A stretch of 64,000 bases of DNA from Paracoccaceae bacterium (lineage in GTDB: Bacteria > Pseudomonadota > Alphaproteobacteria > Rhodobacterales > Rhodobacteraceae): positions 46,849 to 110,848 of the forward strand of contig JAHDXW010000005.1 of NCBI GenBank assembly GCA_023383015.1, in the 5' to 3' direction. The notes beneath the pieces are model-generated. The model saw only the letters and a list, made by a program, of their open reading frames with translations, had not been told where the DNA came from and made no database searches. Position numbers and translations under genes: made by a program. Shown one piece after another: positions 33,677 to 40,608 of this stretch (its first letter is position 1; the number at the start of each line of letters is the position of its first letter).

Positions 33677-34210
33677 TCAGGCGGCCGGGTCGGCGGGGTG
33701 CCAGAGGCGGCGGCCGGTCGTGGCCTCGTAGCCCTTGCCGGACGGGTAGCTGACAAGCTCCATCTGCATGCCCCAGGGGGCGAGGAAATACACCCAGGTC
33801 TGGCCGGCGCTGGGCCCGTTGCGGCGGACCACCGGCTCGCCCAGGATGCGGACGCCATGGGCGCGCAGATGGGCAAGCGTGGCGTCGAAATCGTCGGTAT
33901 AGAAGGCGAGGTGATGGCCGCCGACGTCGCTGTTGCACGGCGCTTCGCGGCGCTGGCCGGGGGCGTCGTATTCGAACACCTCGAAATTGGGCCCGTGGCC
34001 GCAGCGGAAGAAGCGCAGCCGGCGCATGATGGCGCGGGGATGGACGGCAAGCTGGCGGGCCATCCAGTCGTCATCGGCGGCGAAGGGTCCGAGGTCGTAG
34101 AAGGGCTCGCAGCCGAGCACATCGACCAGAAAGCGCGTTGCCGCCTCGAGGTCGGGGACGGTGAAGCCCAGATGCTCCACCCCCCGCAGCCCAGGTGCGC
34201 GACCGGCCAT
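33677..34210 (-). CDS. VOC superfamily (glyoxalase/dioxygenase-like) protein
   Basis: 177-aa protein with two beta-alpha-beta-beta-beta modules. The first starts GVEHLGFTVPDLEAATRFLVDVLGCEPFYD (metal His14), the second GGHHLAFYTDDFDATLAHLRAHGVRILGEP, ending TWVYFLAPWGMQMELVSYP (metal Glu). Such proteins include lyases, dioxygenases and epimerases such as methylmalonyl-CoA epimerase; the specific reaction is not clear. GGGAGGG precedes ATG 34210. It is the last gene of the OYE-DoxX-M24-dehydrogenase-E1 series, 12 bp after E1. Confidence 0.83.
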   Translation of the reverse strand: MAGRAPGLRGVEHLGFTVPDLEAATRFLVDVLGCEPFYDLGPFAADDDWMARQLAVHPRAIMRRLRFFRCGHGPNFEVFEYDAPGQRREAPCNSDVGGHHLAFYTDDFDATLAHLRAHGVRILGEPVVRRNGPSAGQTWVYFLAPWGMQMELVSYPSGKGYEATTGRRLWHPADPAA

Positions 34211-34222
34211 CGCCCGCCCTCC

Positions 34223-36415
34223 CTACCGACCCACCAGCCGGCCGCGCCCGGTGCCGACCATCACCTGGCGCAGCCGGGCCTCGATTTCGGGTTGGGCGGC
34301 GAAGGCCGCCCGCTCGAGAACCTTCGAGACGCTGGGTGACGATTCCCCGCCATGCACCCGGGCCACCGGGTGGTCGAGCAGGTCGAAGAACCGCCGCTGA
34401 ATCTCGTCGACGAGCATCGCCCCGTACGAGACGGTCAGCGCGCCCTGCTCGACCACCACGACGGTGTTGGTGCGCGCGATGCTGGTGCCGATCGTCTCCC
34501 AGTCGAGCCCGGCGCGGTCGAGCGAGCGCAGGTCGATCACCTCGGCGTCAAGGTCGAGAGCGGCGGCCGCGCGCAGCGCTTCGTGGACCATGGCCGAGTA
34601 GGCGAGCACGGTGACGGCCCGACCCGGGCGGACCACCCGGGCCCTGCCGAGCGGGATCATGTAGTCCCAGTCGTCGACCGGGCCCGGCCCCTTCATGTTG
34701 TAGAGCGCCACATGTTCGATCACCAGCACCGGGTCCTCGCAGGCCAGTGCGGCGTTCATCAGCCCGACATAGTCGTAGGGGGTGGAGGGGGCGACGATGC
34801 GCCAGCCCGGCCATTGCGCGAACAGTCCGGCGGGGTCCATCGAATGCTGCGCGCCGTATCCCGAGCCGATCGCGATCTTGGTGCGCAGGACAAGCGGCAT
34901 GGCCGCACCGCCGCCGAACATCTGCCGCGCCTTGCCGATCTGGTTGAAGAGCTGGTCGGCGGCGACGAGGGCGAAGTCTGGATACATCAGCTCGACCACA
35001 GGGCGGAAGCGCCCGGCCATGGCGACACCGCCGGCAAATCCGCAGAAGCCCGCCTCGGAGATGGGGGTGGGCAGGATGCGGTCGGGGAAGCGCCCGGCCA
35101 GGCCGCGGGTGGCGCCGTTGGTGCCGCCCTTCAGGCGGTGGATGTCCTCGCCGAGGCAGAAGATCCGCGCGTCGGTGGCCATCCGGCGGCCCATCACGTC
35201 GGCGGCGGCGTCGACATAGCGCATCTCGGCCAGCGGGCCGGCGAACGCCTCCGCCTCGACGAAGCGGGCTCCGGCGAATTCCGAGAGGTCGCCGCGCAGG
35301 CCGGCATCGCGCTCGGCAGGGTCGGGCCAGAGGCCCGGGCGGGCCCGGCGCGCATTGCCGTCGGGCTCGGTCAGCGCCTCTGCCGCGGCGGCCATGGCGG
35401 TGCGCGCCTGGCGGGCGATCGCCGCATCGGTCTCGGCGTCCATCCAGCCCCGCTCCTCGAGCCCCGCCCGCATCAGCGCCAGCGGGTCGCGCGCCCGCCA
35501 GGCCGCCTCCTCCTCGCGGCTGCGGTAGCCGAACGCACTGCCGGCGATGCCGCCGCCATGGTGGAAGAAGCGGTAGAGCACCGCCTCGACGACCGCCGGC
35601 CCCATGCCGGCGCGCATGATGGCGAGCGCGGCCTCGGTCGCCGCATGGACGGCCACGGGGTCCATCCCGTCGACGCGGAACGCGGGGATGCCGTAGGCCG
35701 GGCCGCGCGAGGACAGCCGCGTCTCGCGCGTCGCCTCGGCGATCGAGGTGGCCACGGCATAGCCGTTGTTCTCGATGAAGAAGCAGACGGGCAGGTTCCA
35801 CAGCGCCGCCAGGTTCATCGCCTCGTGCACCGAGCCGATGTTCACCGCCCCGTCGCCGAAGCAGGCGAACACCGCCGCATCGCTGCCCGACCGCTTGGCC
35901 GACCAGGCGGCGCCGGTGGCGAAGGCGACGCCGCCGCCGACGATGGCGTTGGTTCCGAGCGCCCCGGCCTCGGCCCAGCGCAGGTGCATCGAGCCGCCGC
36001 GGCCGCCGCAGAAGCCCTGGCGCAGCCCCATGATCTCGGCCAGCGCACGGCGCAGCACGGACTGTACCTGAGGGGCGGCGGGGGCGGCCGGCTCCACGCG
36101 GTCGCCCTCGAGATGGGCCAGCGCCCTGGCGACGAACTGGTGGTGGCCGCGGTGCGAGCCGGTGACGAGGTCGTGCCCGGAGAGCGCCGCGATCGACCCG
36201 ACGGCCCCGCCTTCCTGCCCGATCGAGACGTGGGCGGGCCCGTGGATCAGCCCGTGGCCGTCCATCTCGAGCACCGTCTCCTCGAACGCGCGGACGAAAT
36301 GGAGGTGGCGCTGGATCCGCAGCGCCCGCTGGCGGCCGATCCGGTCCCAATCGGCGCCGGTGGCGGCGACCTCGACCCATTCGGCCATGGGCTGGAGCGG
36401 GCGGGTCTGAGGCAT
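34223..36415 (-). CDS. Fused 2-oxoacid dehydrogenase E1 alpha-beta (thiamine diphosphate enzyme)
   Basis: 730 aa. The alpha part (about 1-345) carries the ThDP motif GDGAVNIG...IENNGYA and the phosphorylation-loop-like SRGPAYGIP; the beta part (about 385-730) carries GEDIHRLKGGTNGATRGL, PTPISEAGFCGFAGG and PVVELMYPDF. In most bacteria these are two genes forming an alpha2beta2 E1 of pyruvate, acetoin or branched-chain dehydrogenase complexes. Here they are one chain, with no E2 or E3 nearby, so it either borrows a complex from elsewhere or acts alone as a decarboxylase/ligase. AGAGGA lies 8 nt before ATG 36415. Confidence 0.85.
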   Translation of the reverse strand: MPQTRPLQPMAEWVEVAATGADWDRIGRQRALRIQRHLHFVRAFEETVLEMDGHGLIHGPAHVSIGQEGGAVGSIAALSGHDLVTGSHRGHHQFVARALAHLEGDRVEPAAPAAPQVQSVLRRALAEIMGLRQGFCGGRGGSMHLRWAEAGALGTNAIVGGGVAFATGAAWSAKRSGSDAAVFACFGDGAVNIGSVHEAMNLAALWNLPVCFFIENNGYAVATSIAEATRETRLSSRGPAYGIPAFRVDGMDPVAVHAATEAALAIMRAGMGPAVVEAVLYRFFHHGGGIAGSAFGYRSREEEAAWRARDPLALMRAGLEERGWMDAETDAAIARQARTAMAAAAEALTEPDGNARRARPGLWPDPAERDAGLRGDLSEFAGARFVEAEAFAGPLAEMRYVDAAADVMGRRMATDARIFCLGEDIHRLKGGTNGATRGLAGRFPDRILPTPISEAGFCGFAGGVAMAGRFRPVVELMYPDFALVAADQLFNQIGKARQMFGGGAAMPLVLRTKIAIGSGYGAQHSMDPAGLFAQWPGWRIVAPSTPYDYVGLMNAALACEDPVLVIEHVALYNMKGPGPVDDWDYMIPLGRARVVRPGRAVTVLAYSAMVHEALRAAAALDLDAEVIDLRSLDRAGLDWETIGTSIARTNTVVVVEQGALTVSYGAMLVDEIQRRFFDLLDHPVARVHGGESSPSVSKVLERAAFAAQPEIEARLRQVMVGTGRGRLVGR

Positions 36416-36448
36416 GGGCGGGTCCTCTCGTCGTGCCTGCGGCCGGGC

Positions 36449-37339
36449 TCAGGCGGGGCGGTCGCGGCCGGGCCCGGCCGGGCCGGAAGCAAGCTCGACA
36501 AGCCTGCTGAAGTCCTGCGCCCCCTCGCCCCTGCCGATCAGCACCGCGAAGGCCTCGCGCACCCGCTCGGCCAGGGGTAGCGGCACGCCGGCGTCGCGGG
36601 CGGCGGCCAGCGCGAGGTCGAAGTCCTTGGCCATCTGGCGCGTCTCGAAGGCGGGGCGGTAGTCGGCCGCGCGCAGCGCCGCCTCCTTGTAGCCGAGGAA
36701 GGGCGAGGCGACGGCCGAGCCCATCACCGCATCGAGCATCACCCCGCGCGGGATGCCGTGGCCGGCCGCGAGCGCGAGGGATTCGGCCAGCATCGCCATG
36801 GTGGTGCCGATCATCAGGTTGATGGCGAGCTTGACGACGCGCGCTTCCTCGCCCTCGCCGAGGTAGAACTGGCGGGCCGAGAGGGCGGCGAGCAGCGGGC
36901 CGGCGCGGTCAAAGGCGCGGCGCGGCCCGGAGGCGAGCACGGTCAGCGTGCCGGCGGTGGCGAGCGCGACGCTGCCCGAGACCGGTGCGCGCAGGAGGTC
37001 GGCGCCGGCGGCGGCTGCCGCCTCGGCAAGGCGGGCGGAGACCTCCGGCGAGACGGTGCTCATCTCCACCACCAGGGCGCCGGGAGCAAGCGCCTGCACC
37101 GCACCGCCGGGGCCGAGGCCGACCGCTGCCAGTGCGGCGTCGTCGGCGAGCATCAGGAACAGGGCCTCGGCCCCCGCCGCGGCCCCGGCCGGCGTGGCGG
37201 CGACCGTTGCACCCCGGGCGGCCAGCGCCGCGGCCGGGGCGGGGCTGCGGTTCCAGACCGTCATCGCATGGCCGGCGGCCAGCAGGCGCGCCGCCATCGG
37301 CGCGCCCATCTTGCCGAGGCCGATCCAGCCGATCCGCAT
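36449..37339 (-). CDS. 3-hydroxyisobutyrate dehydrogenase-like NAD(P)-dependent oxidoreductase
   Basis: 296-aa beta-hydroxyacid dehydrogenase. The Rossmann fingerprint is IGWIGLGKMGAPMAARLLAAGH, followed by the DAPVSG-like substrate loop LLRAPVSGSVALATAGTLTVL and the catalytic Lys in VVKLAINLMIGTTMAMLAE (about K175). ATG 37339 is preferred over GTG 37348 because GGATAGG is 8 nt from the ATG. It follows the M24 gene by 9 bp (the GTG would abut its stop codon). Substrate unknown. Confidence 0.87.
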   Translation of the reverse strand: MRIGWIGLGKMGAPMAARLLAAGHAMTVWNRSPAPAAALAARGATVAATPAGAAAGAEALFLMLADDAALAAVGLGPGGAVQALAPGALVVEMSTVSPEVSARLAEAAAAAGADLLRAPVSGSVALATAGTLTVLASGPRRAFDRAGPLLAALSARQFYLGEGEEARVVKLAINLMIGTTMAMLAESLALAAGHGIPRGVMLDAVMGSAVASPFLGYKEAALRAADYRPAFETRQMAKDFDLALAAARDAGVPLPLAERVREAFAVLIGRGEGAQDFSRLVELASGPAGPGRDRPA

Positions 37340-37348
37340 GCGCGCCAC

Positions 37349-38698
37349 CTATCCTGCGGCGTCGGCGCGCGGGAAGTGCGTCGCCCGCCCGTCGGGGTAG
37401 ACCCTGGGGTTGTTGAACTGCGACTGGATATCGCGCACGGCCGGTAGCGGACCGGCGGCGCTGTGGTAGCGGCGGCCGCAGACGAGAAGCTCTTCGGCCG
37501 GGAAGCGGCTGATGACCTCGCAGCCGTCGGCAGTGACCACCATCTCCTCCTCGATGCGTGCCGCCGACCAGCCGTCCCGGGCCGGCCAGAAGGTCTCGAG
37601 CGCGAACACCATCCCCTCGCGGATAACCTCCGGATGGTCGAGCGAGACCAGCCGGCTGATGACCGGCCGCTCCCAGATCGCCAGCCCGAGCCCGTGGCCG
37701 TACTGCAGCGCGAACGCCGCCTCCTCTGAGGGGAAGCCGAATTCCTCGGCCCGCGGCCAGACCGACGCGACCTCGGCCGTGGTGACGCCGGGACGGATGA
37801 GCGCGATGGCCTGGTCGAGATAGTCGCGGCAGCGGGCGTAGGCGTCAACCTGCTCGCGCGAGGCGCTGCCGACCGCGAAGGTGCGGTAGTAGCAGGTGCG
37901 GTATCCCATGTAGCTGTGCAGAATGTCGAAATACGCCGGATCCCCGGGCCGCAGCATGCGGTCGGAGAAGATGTGCGGGTGCGGGTTGCAGCGCTCGCCC
38001 GAGATCGCGTTGACGCCCTCGACGTACTCCGAGCCGTTCTCGTAGAGCACCCTGGAGGCCAGCGCCACGAGATCGCATTCGCGCACACCGGGGCGGAGCG
38101 CCATGTGCAACTCCTCATAGGCCATGTCGACCAGCGCCGCGGCATGGGTGAGCAGGCTGATCTCATCGCGGGTCTTGATGACGCGGGCGTCCTGCATCAG
38201 CGCCTGACCGTCGACCACCCTCACCCCGCGCGCCTGCAGCGCAAAGAGGATGGGCAGTTCGACGATGTCGATCCCCAGCGCCTCGCCCATCAGCCCCGCG
38301 GCCTGAAGCTCGGTGACGATCTTGTCGGCCACCGCCTCGGCGCGGCCCATGTCGGGCGTCATCGCGCCCCGCAGCAGCGGGATTCCCGACCGCGACCGTC
38401 CGCCCCCGAGCCACGGGCAGTGGAGCTGGTGGTGCTTGGCGGCCGAGCCGAAATCCCACAGGATCGGCTCGTGGCCCTGCATCAGGAGCGAGAAGCGCGA
38501 CACCTTGTCCTGCGCCCAGGCGCCGATGTTGGTCGCCGTCATGTAGCGGACGTTGGTCATGTCGAAGCACAGGATCGCGCCCATGTCGGCGAGGGCGAGC
38601 CGCGATTTCAGCCGTGCCAGCCGCTCGGTGCGCAGCCGCTCGAAGTCGATCCGGTTCTCCCAGTCGACGGCCATCGGACCGAAGGTGTGAATCGCCAT
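37349..38698 (-). CDS. M24 family (creatinase-like) pita-bread-fold hydrolase
   Basis: 449 aa. The N-terminal domain (AILCFDMTNVRYMTATNIGAW) and C-terminal pita-bread domain place it in the M24/creatinase/DddP group. Of five usual metal ligands, His (YGHGLGLAI), Glu (GMVFALETF) and Glu (ARIEEEMVV) are kept, and one Asp may remain in YFDILHSYMGYRTCYYRTF. The second Asp is replaced by Tyr/Cys, so this strip looks like that of creatinase, which is metal-free. Aminopeptidase activity is therefore doubtful; a C-N hydrolase or DddP-like lyase is possible. GGGAGG lies 8 nt before ATG 38698, which was preferred to an upstream in-frame start. Confidence 0.8.
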   Translation of the reverse strand: MAIHTFGPMAVDWENRIDFERLRTERLARLKSRLALADMGAILCFDMTNVRYMTATNIGAWAQDKVSRFSLLMQGHEPILWDFGSAAKHHQLHCPWLGGGRSRSGIPLLRGAMTPDMGRAEAVADKIVTELQAAGLMGEALGIDIVELPILFALQARGVRVVDGQALMQDARVIKTRDEISLLTHAAALVDMAYEELHMALRPGVRECDLVALASRVLYENGSEYVEGVNAISGERCNPHPHIFSDRMLRPGDPAYFDILHSYMGYRTCYYRTFAVGSASREQVDAYARCRDYLDQAIALIRPGVTTAEVASVWPRAEEFGFPSEEAAFALQYGHGLGLAIWERPVISRLVSLDHPEVIREGMVFALETFWPARDGWSAARIEEEMVVTADGCEVISRFPAEELLVCGRRYHSAAGPLPAVRDIQSQFNNPRVYPDGRATHFPRADAAG

Positions 38699-38786
38699 CT
38701 GCTGGCCTCCCTGGCCGGTCGTTGGTCGGGGGCGCCGCATCCGCCCCGTCTGTTCGAGGATCTGCCGGCGCGGCGTCTCCGGCAAC

Positions 38787-38817
38787 GCCGCCGACATCCC
38801 GGACGGACATCGGCGGC
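38787..38817. terminator. GC-rich hairpin between doxX-like and M24 genes
   Basis: GCCGCCGA-N15-TCGGCGGC, a perfect 8-bp stem in the 128-bp gap. Inside the loop GGAC GGACAT repeats the TGTCC half-site seen at other operators in the window. It may be a terminator/attenuator or a binding site. Confidence 0.3.
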
Positions 38818-38826
38818 GGCTGCGCC

Positions 38827-39231
38827 TCAGGGTGCCGGCCAGAGCCAGGCCGGGCGTGCGGGGTCCAGCAGGACGAGCATGACCAGCCCACCGAGGATCG
38901 AGGCGTTCTTGCAGACCTGCACGAACTCGGGGAACAGCAGGGTTCCGTCGGCGGCGAGGATGCGGCGGTGTTCAAGCCAGGTCGCCCAGAGTGTGAAGGC
39001 CATCCACACCAGCGCCACGCCGGTGACCCACAGCCCCAGCACCAGAAGGGCGGTCCCGGCCAGTTCGGTGGCGATCACCGCGGCCGCCGCCGCCGCCGGC
39101 AGGGGAAAGCCGAGATGGGCCATCTTCGCGGTAAACAGCCGGAAATGGGTGAGTTTCCACAGCCCCGCGCCGACCCAGATGCCGCAGGACAGGACCCGCG
39201 CGAGATCCCAGGCGAGCTCGGGGCCGGACAT
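38827..39231 (-). CDS. DoxX family membrane protein
   Basis: 134 aa with four hydrophobic segments. LARVLSCGIWVGAGLWKLTHF, followed by MAHLGFPLPAAAAAAVIATELAGTALLVLGLW, fits DoxX/DoxD-type quinol-associated membrane proteins of poorly known function. ATG 39231 lies 7 bp after the OYE stop codon; a longer frame would overlap OYE extensively and is rejected. Confidence 0.75.
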   Translation of the reverse strand: MSGPELAWDLARVLSCGIWVGAGLWKLTHFRLFTAKMAHLGFPLPAAAAAAVIATELAGTALLVLGLWVTGVALVWMAFTLWATWLEHRRILAADGTLLFPEFVQVCKNASILGGLVMLVLLDPARPAWLWPAP

Positions 39232-39238
39232 GGACGCC

Positions 39239-40339
39239 TCAGCCCCGGGCCGGAAACAGCATCGGTCGCAGTTTCGGCTGCGCCGCGCCCAGCTTCGGCG
39301 GATAGGCGATCTCGACGCCCAGCGCCTCGGCGGCATGCCAGGCCCAGTGCGGGTCGTACAGATGGCCGCGGCCGAGCTTGATGAAGTCGGTCTGTCCGTC
39401 GGCCACCAGCCGCTCGGCATGACGGGGATCGGCGATCAGCCCGACGGTCATCGTCGTGACCCCCGCCCCGGCGCGGACCTTCGCCGCGAAGGGCGCCTGG
39501 TAGCCGGGTGCGAGCGGGATCTTCTGGGCCGGGTGCAGCCCGCCCGACGAGACGTCCACATAGTCGATGCCGAGGTCCTTCAGCGTCCGCGCCAGGGCAA
39601 CCGTCTCCTCCGGCGTCCAGCCGCCCTCCACCCAGTCGGTCGCCGACAGGCGGATGCCGATCGGGCGGTCGGCGGGCCAGACGGCGCGCACCGCCTCGTA
39701 GACCTCGATGACGAATCGCATCCGCCGGGCCGGGGTCCCGCCCCAGGCGTCGCTGCGCCGGTTGGTGAGCGGCGACAGGAACTGGTGCAGCAGATAGCCG
39801 TGGCCGCCATGCAGTTCGATCAGGTCGAATCCGGCGGCCTCGGCGCGGCGTGCAGCGGCGACGAAGTCGTCGCGGATACGGGCGATGTCGGACGCGGTAG
39901 CCTCGGCCGGGGCTGGCCAGCCGTCATCATACGGGACGGCCGAGGGGGCGATGGTCGTCCATGCGCCCTCGCCGGCGGCAAGCGGCCTGCCGCCGCGGGC
40001 AGGCGGATGGGTCGAGCCCTTGCGGCCGGCATGGGCAAGCTGGACGCCGACGCGCGCCGTGCCCCAGGCCTTGCAGAACCCGACGATGCGCGCCGCTGCC
40101 GCCTGGGCAGCGTCGCCGTAGAGCCCCGCGCAGGCCGGCGTGATGCGCCCCTCGGGCGCGACATCGGTCATCTCGGTCAGGACTAGCCCCGCCCCGCCGA
40201 GCGCGAACTTGCCGTAGTGCACCAGATGCCAGTCGTTCATCACCCCGTCGGTGGCGGCGTACTGGCACATCGGGGACAGCACCACGCGGTTGGGCAGGCG
40301 CAGTCCCCGCAGCTCGGCGGGCGCGAAGAGGGCAGACAT
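39239..40339 (-). CDS. Old yellow enzyme family NADH:flavin oxidoreductase (YqjM-like)
   Basis: 366-aa FMN-dependent ene-reductase TIM barrel. YqjM-class signs: RVVLSPMCQYAATDG with Cys25 near FMN, QLAHAGRKGS, and HGGHGYLLHQFLSPLTNRRSDAWGG with the substrate-binding His pair. The C-terminal GRGHLYDPHWAWHAA is also typical. It reduces activated C=C bonds of enones or enoates. First gene of the minus-strand operon down to the VOC gene; its upstream region contains the twin inverted repeats shared with the HTH-SBP gene. Confidence 0.9.
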   Translation of the reverse strand: MSALFAPAELRGLRLPNRVVLSPMCQYAATDGVMNDWHLVHYGKFALGGAGLVLTEMTDVAPEGRITPACAGLYGDAAQAAAARIVGFCKAWGTARVGVQLAHAGRKGSTHPPARGGRPLAAGEGAWTTIAPSAVPYDDGWPAPAEATASDIARIRDDFVAAARRAEAAGFDLIELHGGHGYLLHQFLSPLTNRRSDAWGGTPARRMRFVIEVYEAVRAVWPADRPIGIRLSATDWVEGGWTPEETVALARTLKDLGIDYVDVSSGGLHPAQKIPLAPGYQAPFAAKVRAGAGVTTMTVGLIADPRHAERLVADGQTDFIKLGRGHLYDPHWAWHAAEALGVEIAYPPKLGAAQPKLRPMLFPARG

Positions 40340-40421
40340 CGGCTTCCTTCCCGGTTGTGCGGGCGGTCATCCCGCCGTGCCGCGAGCATCGCCTCCGGTG
40401 CGGTGCCGCCCGGCGGGTAGT

Positions 40422-40438
40422 TTGTCCGGAGTGGACAA
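40422..40438. promoter_or_regulatory. Inverted repeat 1 in the divergent OYE / HTH-SBP promoter
   Basis: TTGTCC-GGAGT-GGACAA, perfect 6-bp arms with a 5-bp spacer, 83 bp from the OYE start and 170 bp from the HTH-SBP start. Centre 40430. Confidence 0.6.
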
Positions 40439-40486
40439 CGTGGCGTCCGGCCGGCCGCACCGCGGCGCGGGGTCGCAGGCCGCGGG

Positions 40487-40503
40487 ATGTCCGGAGCGGA
40501 CAG
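40487..40503. promoter_or_regulatory. Inverted repeat 2 in the divergent OYE / HTH-SBP promoter
   Basis: ATGTCC-GGAGC-GGACAG, perfect TGTCC/GGACA arms with the same 5-bp spacer as repeat 1. Centre 40495, 65 bp (about six helical turns) from repeat 1, which suggests a dimeric repressor or activator binding both sites on the same DNA face. Confidence 0.6.
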
Positions 40504-40608
40504 AGTGCCGCCTGTCGGCCGGCGGCGATTCCGGGGCAGGGCGCCGCCTGCGATGGCGGGCGGGGCGCGGGGGGTGCCGGCCCGCATGTGCCGGGGAGGA
40601 GGCAACGA

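Noticed and set aside
38791..38810. Third TGTCC-type inverted repeat between doxX-like and M24 genes
   Set aside because: The TGTCC elements there are direct rather than inverted and lie within the loop of a GC hairpin; not listed as an operator.
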